Assembly (NCBI GenBank): GCA_046155615.1
Contig: JBJXFP010000123.1
Location: 1 to 39,837, forward strand
DNA: 39,837 nt
Direction: 5' to 3'
Source of the DNA: JANNVZ01 sp046155615
Lineage (GTDB): Bacteria; Bacteroidota; Bacteroidia; Flavobacteriales_D; Sanyastnellaceae
In this document: piece after piece, positions 24,933-33,271 of the stretch
Layout: each line of letters begins with the position of its first letter
Numbering within the stretch: the first letter of the stretch is position 1
The notes under the pieces: generated by a model
Databases searched by the model: none
Seen by the model: the letters and a program-made list of their open reading frames with translations, nothing else
What the model was told of the DNA's origin: nothing
Translations under genes and position numbers: made by a program

Positions 24933-26031
24933 AAAGCATTTAGACTTTATCAAACCCAAACAGGGCCAATTTGCACGCAATGAAGTAGCTATATATGGAA
25001 CCACTTGCGAGCATGTGCAACAAATCGTGCTCACACTTCGAGAGTCACTTGCCGATTTCAATATTGCCACTGCAGATGCCGATCATCATGACCATGGTGA
25101 AAAGCATGAAATCAATCTTCAGCAACTCGGGAATCAACTAGTGTTCACCACAGCATTACCGCTCAATTCCATTCAAAGAAACATGGCCTGCAGTCAAGCT
25201 GATATAGTGCTGGTGAATGGCAACCACTTTCAAGCGGATACACAAATAGTAGTCTGCAATAAAAAGAAAGAAACATCACTGAGAAAACGAGCCGATCAAT
25301 TGTCCAATGTTTTAGCCATTTTGCTCGAAGAAGGAGAAAGTGAAATACCTGGTTATGTAAGAGAAGTAGTGAAGAATTGGAAGCAATGTGCTGTATTCAA
25401 TTATGACCAGGCAGAAGAACTTACAACACTCATCAGAAAAAACCTTCTTCAGGCCCCAGCGCTGAAAGCCTTGATAATGGCTGGCGGAAAAAGCATCAGA
25501 ATGGGTGAAGACAAAAGCCAAATCACACATCACACCTTGCCACAACATCTGCATCTGAAAGAAATTTTTAATGCAATTGGAATTGATTCTTTCATCTCAT
25601 GCAGAGACGAACAAAGTGCATTTTTCAAATCAGAAGGACATTCGGTTATTGCTGACCGCATGGTTGATTGCGGCCCGCTGGGTGGATTAGTAAGTGCATA
25701 TATGTGCGACCCGAATTGCGCATGGCTTGTGGTGGCCTGCGATGTGCCCATGCTCGATGAAGAGGTAATTCAAGAGTTGGTGGCAGAGAGAAATCACAGC
25801 ATGATGGCTACCGCATTCATCAGTCCATTCGATGGTTTGCCTGAACCACTCATAGCTGTGTGGGAACCGAAGGCGTATCAGCAAATAATGCAATTCTTTG
25901 CACAGGGATACTCATGCCCGCGCAAAGTGCTCATCAATTCAAACGTTAAGCTGATTGAGTGCCGCGCTCCGCACAAATTGCAAAATGTGAATACCAAAGA
26001 AGAACTCAACATGCTTCGCTCCATTCAATGA
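24910..26031 (+). CDS. MobB-like / MobA fusion: molybdenum cofactor guanylyltransferase
   Basis: A 373-residue protein. The C-terminal half (about 183-373) is a MobA-type nucleotidyltransferase with LIMAGGKSIRMGEDKS (about 185-200), DRMVDCGPLGGLVSA and VVACDVPML; it would attach GMP to molybdopterin. The N-terminal half (about 20-165) resembles MobB in layout (VAIYGTTCEHVQQIVLTLRE, a His-rich patch DADHHDHGEKHE, then IVLVNGNHF). However, the place of the MobB P-loop reads YGTTCEHV, without the GK[ST] needed to bind GTP. The assignment of this half is therefore tentative and it is probably catalytically dead. The start ATG lies within moaC and the stop overlaps the next start (ATGA). Confidence 0.85.
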   Translation: MTSTEMHKKHLDFIKPKQGQFARNEVAIYGTTCEHVQQIVLTLRESLADFNIATADADHHDHGEKHEINLQQLGNQLVFTTALPLNSIQRNMACSQADIVLVNGNHFQADTQIVVCNKKKETSLRKRADQLSNVLAILLEEGESEIPGYVREVVKNWKQCAVFNYDQAEELTTLIRKNLLQAPALKALIMAGGKSIRMGEDKSQITHHTLPQHLHLKEIFNAIGIDSFISCRDEQSAFFKSEGHSVIADRMVDCGPLGGLVSAYMCDPNCAWLVVACDVPMLDEEVIQELVAERNHSMMATAFISPFDGLPEPLIAVWEPKAYQQIMQFFAQGYSCPRKVLINSNVKLIECRAPHKLQNVNTKEELNMLRSIQ

Positions 26032-27002
26032 AAAAATATTGCTTCCTTACCATTTCCATTGTTGTTCTCATCCTATCATGCAGAAAAACTGATAGTACAA
26101 TTTCACCTATTGAAGTATCTACCGTACCAAAAAGTGTTCGAATCAATGACCTTCAAATAATAAACGATAGCTTGTGGTACGCATGTGGCGGTGTGCGCGA
26201 CATGGAAGGGCACATATTCAAAAGCACCGATGCAGGTAAAACGTGGAGCGTTTTTACAAACGAATTTTCAAAAAGCATCTACTGCATTCATTTTCCAACA
26301 CCGGAAATAGGTATGGCCGGTGGAGACTTTCTCCACCTATGGCGCACTACTGATGGCGGTAACACATGGGAATTTCAGTGGTTAGCTGATCAAGTACCGC
26401 TGCATGAAGAAGACCGCCCCGCCATTCGCGATTTACAAATGCTGTCCCCTGTTGACTTTCATTTCTGCGGTGGCGAAAACTTGGGGGAAGGTGTTATCTA
26501 CGAAACCCATAATGGCGGAGAGAACTGGAATTTTGAATTCATGCAACATGAGATGAGAACGCTTGCAGTTGGTGAAGGCTATAATGTGGTGGCAGGCGGA
26601 CATGGCGCAGCGTTTCACTTCGCAGATTCTCTCAGCAGTATCGAACAATCTGATTTTGAGAATGACTTCATCACAGACTTAGTACACGCTTATGCGGATG
26701 ACTTTTATGCAGCTTCATACAACGGTGCCATCTATAGAAGTGAAGACAACGGCCACACCTGGACTGAAATTTTTGACAGCAACAGCTTCGCTCAAAAAAG
26801 AATAAACTGGAATGCAATCCATCTTGTTTCAGGACTTATAACTGTAGTTGGGAACGGAGGATGGATAGTGCAAAGCGAAGATGCAGGTGCCAACTGGCAA
26901 CTGTTGCGCTTAGACAATGAAGACAATCTCTATTGCATAGCTGCACTGAACGAACAACTATGGACAGGAAGCGACAACGGTAAACTCTATCGCATTCAAT
27001 GA
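26028..27002 (+). CDS. Lipoprotein with YCF48 / BNR-type beta-propeller
   Basis: A 324-residue lipoprotein: MKKYCFLTISIVVLILSC with the lipobox Cys at residue 18. The body repeats the sortilin/YCF48 pattern, an aspartate-rich turn followed by a G-x-T-W strand: FKSTDAGKTWSVF, WRTTDGGNTWEF, YETHNGGENWNF, YRSEDNGHTWTEI and VQSEDAGANWQLL. This gives a six- or seven-bladed propeller facing the periplasm or the cell surface. Photosystem II assembly factor YCF48 is the best-known relative, but here the role is unknown. I used the ATG at 26028, which overlaps the stop of the mobA-like gene by ATGA. Confidence 0.85.
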   Translation: MKKYCFLTISIVVLILSCRKTDSTISPIEVSTVPKSVRINDLQIINDSLWYACGGVRDMEGHIFKSTDAGKTWSVFTNEFSKSIYCIHFPTPEIGMAGGDFLHLWRTTDGGNTWEFQWLADQVPLHEEDRPAIRDLQMLSPVDFHFCGGENLGEGVIYETHNGGENWNFEFMQHEMRTLAVGEGYNVVAGGHGAAFHFADSLSSIEQSDFENDFITDLVHAYADDFYAASYNGAIYRSEDNGHTWTEIFDSNSFAQKRINWNAIHLVSGLITVVGNGGWIVQSEDAGANWQLLRLDNEDNLYCIAALNEQLWTGSDNGKLYRIQ

Positions 27003-28093
27003 AAAAAACAATTCAACTACTTTGGTTTGTTGCATCCACCATCGGCATAGTTTCATGCAACGATGCTGTAAAAATGAACAACAGAAGTGAAATTGTTAGC
27101 AGCCTGAAACCTAAGTGGGCCAATGGATTCGAGATACAAACGTTGGGCGACTCTACAAGGCGCATCATTCTTTTCAATTTAGAAAAAGCAAACGATACGC
27201 TACAAGTTATTGAATGGAAACCACAAAATATAGAGCGTGTTGCCTGCCTCAGCACCACACACATAGCCATGCTGCAACAACTCAATATGCTGAGCACTTT
27301 GAAGGGTGTAGGCTTTGCCAATCTGGTGCAGAACAAGGCCGCAAAGGCGAAAATTGAAAATGGTGAAATAACAAACCTCACTACTAGCCATGATGTGGAT
27401 GCAGAGGTTGTATTCAGTTTGAATCCGCAAGCCTTCTTTGTTTATCCCTTCGGAGGTACAACCTATGTACGATATGAGCAGAAGGGCTTGCCTGTGGTTC
27501 AGATTTCAGAATACCTTGAAACGCATCCACTTGGCCGGGCTGAGTGGATCAGGGTTTTTGGTGCTATAATGAATCAGGAACAACTTGCACAAAAGGTATT
27601 TGCTGAAATTGAAAGCGCGTATTTGCACAACACAGCTTTGGTGGCCAAGTCAATAGCAAAAAGGCCCACTGTATTCACCGGATTCTATGACAGCGGCAAT
27701 TGGTTTGCACCACCGGGGAACAGCTTTGCCGCGCAGCTTCTGAAAGATGCAGGTGCTGATTACATCTTCGCTGACAGCTTGAAGACAAGCAACCTCATCA
27801 TTCCTTTTGAAACAATGCTGACCAAAGCATACCTAACAGATTGGTGGGGAAAAATTCTGCACGATGAAGATGAAGTGACACAAGAGAATTTTGCAGATGA
27901 AGATGAACGACTCATGCACCTGAACTCATTCAAACAGCAACACTTGTTTTATTGCAATACCGCACACAGCGACTACCATGGAGATGCTGTGCTACAGCCG
28001 CAACTTATGCTTCAGGATTTAATTACGATTTTTCATCCTGCACTTTTAGCCAATCACACAGTTATTTATTTCAAACCTATCAAGCCAAACTAA
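26999..28093 (+). CDS. ABC transporter substrate-binding lipoprotein (BtuF/FhuD-like)
   Basis: A 364-residue lipoprotein (MKKTIQLLWFVASTIGIVSC, Cys 20) with the periplasmic binding protein 2 fold that takes up iron chelates, haem or cobalamin. Family features are RVACLSTTHIAMLQQL, the GVGFANLV strand, the VFSLNPQAFFVYPFGG lobe boundary and FAAQLLKDAGADYIFAD in the second lobe. It is not of the ModA (molybdate) type by sequence. The start overlaps the preceding stop by ATGA, so it belongs to the moaC-mobA unit. No permease or ATPase genes are beside it. Its stop overlaps the convergent acs stop by four bases. Confidence 0.88.
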   Translation: MKKTIQLLWFVASTIGIVSCNDAVKMNNRSEIVSSLKPKWANGFEIQTLGDSTRRIILFNLEKANDTLQVIEWKPQNIERVACLSTTHIAMLQQLNMLSTLKGVGFANLVQNKAAKAKIENGEITNLTTSHDVDAEVVFSLNPQAFFVYPFGGTTYVRYEQKGLPVVQISEYLETHPLGRAEWIRVFGAIMNQEQLAQKVFAEIESAYLHNTALVAKSIAKRPTVFTGFYDSGNWFAPPGNSFAAQLLKDAGADYIFADSLKTSNLIIPFETMLTKAYLTDWWGKILHDEDEVTQENFADEDERLMHLNSFKQQHLFYCNTAHSDYHGDAVLQPQLMLQDLITIFHPALLANHTVIYFKPIKPN

Positions 28094-29985
28094 ACCCTGC
28101 CCTTCACAATCTCCTCCACCACAGTTGGGTCAAGCAAGGTGGTGGTGTCACCCAGGTTTTGCATTTCGCCCTCGGCCACTTTGCGCAAAATCCTCCGCAT
28201 TATTTTTCCGCTGCGTGTTTTTGGCAAGCCGCCTACTATCTGAATTTTATCAGGCTTAGCGAATCTTCCGATCTGTTTTTCCACACACCGCACAATGTCT
28301 TCTTCAATCTGTTTCTTATCATTTGCGGCTTGTTGCAATATCACATAAGCATAGATGCCCTGCCCCTTGATGTCGTGCGGATATCCTACCACCGCACTTT
28401 CCACTACATACTTGCTTTCATTGATGGCATTCTCTATTTCCGCAGTGCCAAAGCGATGACCACTTACATTGATTACATCATCCACCCGCCCTATGATGCG
28501 ATACAATCCATTGGCATCTCTCCGCGCTCCATCTCCGGTGAAGTACATGCCCTTGTAAGTAGCAAAGTAGTTGATGCGGCAACGCTCATGGTCGCCCCAG
28601 GTGGTGCGCAGTATAGATGGCCAAGGAAATTTGATACACAGGTGGCCTTCCACATCATTGCCTTCTATCTCATTGCCATTGGCATCCACTAGGCATGGCT
28701 GAATGCCTGGCAGTGGAAGGCCTGCATGAGTTGGTTTCAGTTCAGAAATTCCGCTCAGTGCAGAGATCATGATGCCTCCCGTTTCTGTCTGCCACCACGT
28801 ATCTACCAAAGGGCATTTGCCATGGCCGATGTTGGTGTGATACCAATGCCAGGCTTCTTCGTTGATAGGCTCGCCTACGGTGCCCAGCGTCTTCAGTGAT
28901 GACAAATCATTGCGCTGCGTGTACACCACACCGCAAGCCATTAGCGAGCGAATAGCAGTGGGCGCTGTGTAGAAAATATTGACTCTATGTTTTTCTATCA
29001 CTTGCCAAAACCTGCTTGCATCAGGGAAAGTGGGTATGCCTTCGAACATAACAGTGGTTGCACCATTCAATAGCGGACCATATAATATGTATGAGTGACC
29101 GGTGACCCAGCCAATGTCTGCAGTACACCAATACACATCGTCCTTTTTATACTGAAATACATTTTGAAATGAGTAGCCCGCATATACCATATAGCCGCCA
29201 CAGGTATGCACCACACCCTTGGGCTTGCCGGTACTGCCTGAAGTGTATAGAATGAAAAGTGGGTCTTCACTTTGCATTGCAGCCGCCTCGCAATTGTCAG
29301 AAACAACATTTAGCAATTCATGGTACCAGAAATCTCTTCCCTTATGCATCAACACATTTTCACTCAAACGATTTACCACAAGAACCTTTTTTACTGATGC
29401 ACATTGCTGCAGTGCCTCATCCACTGTAGCTTTCACTTGTATGCTCTTAGCTCCGCGGTTCATTGCATCGCTTGTTATGACATAGGTACATGCTGAGTCA
29501 TTGATTCTGTCAGCAATGGAGGGAGCACTGAAGCCAGCGAACACCACCGAATGAATTGCTCCTATGCGCGCGCAAGCCAACACTGCAAATGCCAATTCTG
29601 GAATCATAGGCAAGTAAATGCAAACGCGATCTCCTTTCTGCACACCCATATTCTGTAACACATTCGACATTCTGCATACTTCAACATGCAACTGCCGATA
29701 AGTGAATTTTTTTACCAATTCATTCGGATCATTCGGTTCCCATATCAAAGCAATTTTTTCAGGTTGTGTACCCAGATGCCTGTCAATGCAATTCTCTGTA
29801 ATGTTCAACTCAGCACCATCGAACCATCGCACGTCAGGTTTTTCAAAATCCCAATGCAGTGTTCGTGTCCACTTCTTTTTCCATAGAAAAGCCGAGGCTA
29901 TTTCGTTCCAGAACTCTTCCGGACTTTCGATACTCCTGTGGTAAGCTTCTTCATAGGCTGCATGATTATGTATGTGGTAGCTCAT
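28090..29985 (-). CDS. acs: Acetyl-coenzyme A synthetase
   Basis: A 631-residue AMP-forming ligase that makes acetyl-CoA from acetate, ATP and CoA. Core motif A3 is LYTSGSTGKPKGVVHT. The acetate-pocket region is WWQTETGGIM, YFTGDGARRD marks the hinge, and GHRFGTAEIENA follows. The C-terminal catalytic lysine, the usual site of regulatory acetylation, sits in PKTRSGKIMRR. Length is just below the usual 640-650. The start ATG at 29985 gives MSYHIHNHAAYEEAY. It converges on the substrate-binding protein gene with overlapping stops. Confidence 0.96.
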   Translation of the reverse strand: MSYHIHNHAAYEEAYHRSIESPEEFWNEIASAFLWKKKWTRTLHWDFEKPDVRWFDGAELNITENCIDRHLGTQPEKIALIWEPNDPNELVKKFTYRQLHVEVCRMSNVLQNMGVQKGDRVCIYLPMIPELAFAVLACARIGAIHSVVFAGFSAPSIADRINDSACTYVITSDAMNRGAKSIQVKATVDEALQQCASVKKVLVVNRLSENVLMHKGRDFWYHELLNVVSDNCEAAAMQSEDPLFILYTSGSTGKPKGVVHTCGGYMVYAGYSFQNVFQYKKDDVYWCTADIGWVTGHSYILYGPLLNGATTVMFEGIPTFPDASRFWQVIEKHRVNIFYTAPTAIRSLMACGVVYTQRNDLSSLKTLGTVGEPINEEAWHWYHTNIGHGKCPLVDTWWQTETGGIMISALSGISELKPTHAGLPLPGIQPCLVDANGNEIEGNDVEGHLCIKFPWPSILRTTWGDHERCRINYFATYKGMYFTGDGARRDANGLYRIIGRVDDVINVSGHRFGTAEIENAINESKYVVESAVVGYPHDIKGQGIYAYVILQQAANDKKQIEEDIVRCVEKQIGRFAKPDKIQIVGGLPKTRSGKIMRRILRKVAEGEMQNLGDTTTLLDPTVVEEIVKGRV

Positions 29986-30086
29986 GTCTGAAATTGCTTT
30001 TTAATTTTTGCGAATAAAGTTGAAAAGAAACGCAGACAAGTGCATTGGCTCCTATTCATTTCATACTTCATTGCCTGCCAAAGATT

Positions 30087-30983
30087 ATGCATACCAAATC
30101 TTCATTTGTTGTTTCCATTACAGTTGCCCTACTCATGGCATCATGTCATTCATATCCCGGTTTCGAAGAAACTAAAAGCGGTATATACAAACGCTTGAAT
30201 GGTTTTGACGATTGCTCGCCTGCTTTGATTGACGCTGATTTTTTTATCATGCAAGTGAGTTGGAAAAAATGGAACGAAGCAGATTCCGGTTATGCTTTTG
30301 AACTACACCATGGCTCATTGAACGGGCATAGTGTAGTCAGCAGCAGAGAGGGCAATCCGGTAGGTCTCAGACTGGCTGAAGTATTGCGCAACATGAAGTG
30401 TGGCGATGATATTTCGCTGGTATTGCCTTTTGCAGAAATGGACAATTCTTACCTGTGTGCATACACCGACACATCTACTTATGCATTGACTGATGAAATA
30501 GAACTGCGCATGCATCTTGTCAAAACTTTTGCGAAGCGCGAATACTTAGACTACCTGATGCATGCCGCCCAGCAAGGCGAACTGAACGAAGAAGAAGCCA
30601 TAGAGCTCTACCTGATGAATAACGCTGCAGACTACTTGCGCATGGGGAAGTGTTTTATAGTGAAAGAAAAAGAAACGCGAAACGACTCCATCAGCGCAGG
30701 CTCTGAGATTACCATCTCATATACCACCCACTTGTTCAATGAACAGAGTTTGGATACAACCACCGTGATGCAATTTCAATTCGGAAAGCCCGGACAAATC
30801 ATTGATGGTTTCCAATACGGCCTCAGTTTCTTGAATGAAGGTGAAAAGGCCAGAATCTATTTGCCTTCACAATTGGCCTTTGGCGAAAACGGTAACAGCA
30901 GCGGGTTGGTTCCACCACATACACCTGTCTATTTCGATGTGATGGTGCTAGATGTGAAAACCACAGAAAATTCTTTGAGATAA
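30087..30983 (+). CDS. FKBP-type peptidyl-prolyl isomerase lipoprotein (GldI-like)
   Basis: A 298-residue lipoprotein (MHTKSSFVVSITVALLMASC, lipobox Cys 20). The C-terminal FKBP domain (about 208-296) has ITISYTTHLFNEQSLDTT, GQIIDGFQYGLSFLNEGEKARIYLPSQLAFGENG and LVPPHTPVYFDVMVLDV, with most pocket residues present. The N-terminal half (about 30-165) has the outline of another FKBP-like domain (FELHHGSLNG, VGLRLAEVLRNMKCGDDISLVLPF) but lacks the binding residues. The two-domain lipoprotein plan resembles GldI-type PPIases of gliding Bacteroidota; they assist folding of exported proteins. I chose the ATG at 30087 because it gives a proper lipoprotein signal. Confidence 0.87.
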   Translation: MHTKSSFVVSITVALLMASCHSYPGFEETKSGIYKRLNGFDDCSPALIDADFFIMQVSWKKWNEADSGYAFELHHGSLNGHSVVSSREGNPVGLRLAEVLRNMKCGDDISLVLPFAEMDNSYLCAYTDTSTYALTDEIELRMHLVKTFAKREYLDYLMHAAQQGELNEEEAIELYLMNNAADYLRMGKCFIVKEKETRNDSISAGSEITISYTTHLFNEQSLDTTTVMQFQFGKPGQIIDGFQYGLSFLNEGEKARIYLPSQLAFGENGNSSGLVPPHTPVYFDVMVLDVKTTENSLR

Positions 30984-31000
30984 ACAAAACACTTTTCATT

Positions 31001-31008
31001 TACTTTCG
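31001..31008 (+). promoter_or_regulatory. Possible promoter for DUF5723 gene
   Basis: TACTTTCG at 31001-31008, with TTTG at 30974-30977 as -33 box and a 23-base spacer. The start codon lies 30 bases downstream. Confidence 0.45.
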
Positions 31009-31038
31009 TTGAACTGACATCTTCTTCCACCTTTTTCA

Positions 31039-32469
31039 TTGAAGAATCTGCTCGTCATACTGCCCATCCTGACTACCTGCTTTGCCTTGCACGGGCAGGA
31101 TAACCTTGGTATTGCAGGCAGCAGCCGCGCTCCCGCCAACACAGTATTGGCCAATCCATCAAGCATTGTGGACTCTAGGGCTTTCATTGATATCAACCTG
31201 GCCGGTGCAGGCATTTTTGCCCGCAACAACTTTGTATATCTCGATGGAAAGCAGTTTTCATTCCGCACCATTGCCCAAACAGAGATGCCACTCTTCAAAC
31301 GTCAGAATGCTCCATACAATGTATATGCTGATGTGATACTACATGGCCCAAGCGCCACATTTGCTGTGAAGCAACACGCTTTCGGGATTTACTCTGCTGC
31401 CCGTGTGGTGGCTGATGTAAGAGGCGTGACTGAAGAAATGAGTTACTACATTACAGAGAGTTTTCAATACCGTGAACAGATGGGTGTGCAACAACACGTG
31501 CAAAATCTAAGGGCCAATGGGCTTGCATGGGGCGAGCTGGGACTGACTTACGGAACCATTTTGGCCTCTGACGGCAATGCGCTTATACAAGGTGGTATCA
31601 CAGCCAAACGTTTGCTTGGTGTGGCGGGTGTGGGCCTGCGGCTGGACGACTGGACGTATGTGGTTCGTGATAGTTCCAACATGGAGACTCAAGTGTTTCA
31701 GGGAGAATATGGATTCAATGATCCCACTCAAAATGCTTCGTACATCAATGGCAAGGGTTGGGGTTTCGATATTGGCTTTACATACAAAATGCGAAAGAGC
31801 AACAGTCAGGGTTACAAACCACACGACCCTTGCACCGATGGCGACTATTTGTTCAAAATAGGTGCTTCACTTTTGGACTTCGGTCGCATTTCCTTCACCG
31901 GGCCATTCTACCGCAACGTTTTCAATCAGAATGAAAGCAGCGAATGGAATAACTACCAGGGAACCTCAGCAGATGAAGTAAGCGACCTGGATAGTTTGTT
32001 CAACAACAACTTCAATCTGGTGGAACAAAACAGTGGCGATGGCCGGTTCAGGATGAAGTTGCCAACTGCTCTTTCTGTGCAGGCTGATTACAATCTCGGA
32101 CACAACTTCTACCTCTATGGTGCGCTCACTTATGGCCTTCCAAGAATGAACAGCCTTGGAGTGCAACGCGCATCATACTTAGGTGTAGCGCCACGCTGGG
32201 AGATAAAAAGATTTGAAGTTTCACTCCCTGTCAGCATCTATGAATGGCGACATCCGCAAGTGGGTTTGATGTTGCGACTGAACAGCATAATTATTGGCAG
32301 CGACAACTTGGGCTGGTTTCTTTTCAATCAGGATATTTATGGTGCAGACATTTATATCAATATCAAGTACACCATTTTCAAACACTGGAAATGCAAAACC
32401 AAAAAAGGTAAAAAGAAACCAGCGATAAAACGCGGTGATCACGACCCACTTCCATGCCCTGCATGGTGA
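31039..32469 (+). CDS. DUF5723 family outer-membrane beta-barrel protein
   Basis: A 476-residue exported protein. The signal peptide is MKNLLVILPILTTCFALHGQ and the mature part begins DNLGIAGSSRAPANTVLANPSSIVDSR-like, the N-terminus typical of DUF5723 proteins. The rest is a series of alternating amphipathic strands (FAVKQHAFGIYSAARVVADV, LYGALTYGLPRM, FEVSLPVSIYEWRHPQVGL), as expected for an outer-membrane barrel. A basic tail (KTKKGKKKPAIKRGDH) closes the protein. Function is unknown. The start is a TTG at 31039, the only one giving an intact signal peptide. The family assignment comes from recall of its N-terminal pattern. Confidence 0.75.
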   Translation: MKNLLVILPILTTCFALHGQDNLGIAGSSRAPANTVLANPSSIVDSRAFIDINLAGAGIFARNNFVYLDGKQFSFRTIAQTEMPLFKRQNAPYNVYADVILHGPSATFAVKQHAFGIYSAARVVADVRGVTEEMSYYITESFQYREQMGVQQHVQNLRANGLAWGELGLTYGTILASDGNALIQGGITAKRLLGVAGVGLRLDDWTYVVRDSSNMETQVFQGEYGFNDPTQNASYINGKGWGFDIGFTYKMRKSNSQGYKPHDPCTDGDYLFKIGASLLDFGRISFTGPFYRNVFNQNESSEWNNYQGTSADEVSDLDSLFNNNFNLVEQNSGDGRFRMKLPTALSVQADYNLGHNFYLYGALTYGLPRMNSLGVQRASYLGVAPRWEIKRFEVSLPVSIYEWRHPQVGLMLRLNSIIIGSDNLGWFLFNQDIYGADIYINIKYTIFKHWKCKTKKGKKKPAIKRGDHDPLPCPAW

Positions 32470-32496
32470 GGAAATTGAATCATAATTTTTGAAAAA

Positions 32497-32530
32497 ATAA
32501 AAAACGCCTGCATGCTGCATGCGTTTTTTT
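32497..32530. terminator. Terminator between convergent genes
   Basis: AAAACGC (32501-32507) pairs with GCGTTTT (32521-32527) around a loop that is itself partly palindromic (GCATGC repeats). The A-run and T-run suit both strands. Confidence 0.7.
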
Positions 32531-32552
32531 CTGTCATAAATAACGAAGAGAT

Positions 32553-32999
32553 TCATTTTCCATTGACCGGGCCTGCCGCTGTTTTAGCAGGCGATTGCTC
32601 CTTTGTAGTTGATGAGTCTGGTTTCACAGTTCCTTTGATGTGAAGCACCTTCACAGGTTCGTTCACCGCATTAGATGTTACCGTTACACTCTTGCTGAAT
32701 GGCCCCACCCGCGAGGTGTCATACTTCAACGTGATAGTGGTGGACTCGCCCGGCATGATGGGTGTGTTTGGGCATGTCGGTGTAGTGCATCCGCAACTCT
32801 TTTTGCACTCCGAAATGATGAGTGGCTCAGAACCTGTATTTGTAACTATGAATGTACACGTGCCATCGCCCTTGTATTCGATACTGCCGAAGTCATTGGT
32901 ATCGTTTACTATGGAAATGACTGGCCCGCTTACCACTTCTGTTTGTGCTTGTGTTACCATGCTTATGGCCATGGCTGCCGCAATGATGATTTGTTTCAT
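32553..32999 (-). CDS. DUF1573 domain protein
   Basis: A 148-residue secreted protein. The signal peptide is MKQIIIAAAMAISMVTQAQ. The single DUF1573 domain (about 30-130) is an ASPM-SPD-2-Hydin-like Ig fold: NDTNDFGSIEYKGDGTC, FIVTNTGSEPLIISECKKSCGCTTP, then GPFSKSVTVTSNA and VLHIKGTV. The ECKKSCGC cysteine cluster is characteristic. The tail is short and polar (PDSSTTKEQSPAK). The start at 32999 gives a clean signal peptide; the frame extends upstream without one. The molecular role of the family is unknown. The upstream 270 bases hold its leader and the terminator of the CotH gene. Confidence 0.9.
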   Translation of the reverse strand: MKQIIIAAAMAISMVTQAQTEVVSGPVISIVNDTNDFGSIEYKGDGTCTFIVTNTGSEPLIISECKKSCGCTTPTCPNTPIMPGESTTITLKYDTSRVGPFSKSVTVTSNAVNEPVKVLHIKGTVKPDSSTTKEQSPAKTAAGPVNGK

Positions 33000-33213
33000 A
33001 ATACTTGTTTTTTTTGAATTTGGTAATTGAATGAATTGACACAATCAACATTCAACATGTGAGAATCTGCAGTTACTCAAGACTGTGCTGTTTGTGTGCC
33101 GCAAGTATTCTGGAATTGGCATCAACAGGATTCAAGTTTAACGCCTTGCTAATTTGTTTAACACATCGTTCTAAAATGAAATGAAAAATTTCACTACCCA
33201 TGCAACCTGATGG

Positions 33214-33250
33214 AAACAAAAAGCCCGATGCTGAATTGCACCGGGCTTCA
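33214..33250 (-). terminator. Rho-independent terminator of the CotH-like gene
   Basis: On the minus strand, AAGCCCGGTGC pairs with GCATCGGGCTT around a six-base loop with one mismatch, followed by TTTTG. It lies about 23 bases after the stop at 33272. Confidence 0.85.
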
Positions 33251-33271
33251 TAATCATGGATGAATAATTTT

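Noticed and set aside
27952..28692. 246-codon plus-strand open frame
   Set aside because: It is antisense to acs, whose motifs are unambiguous on the other strand, and its protein has no family character.
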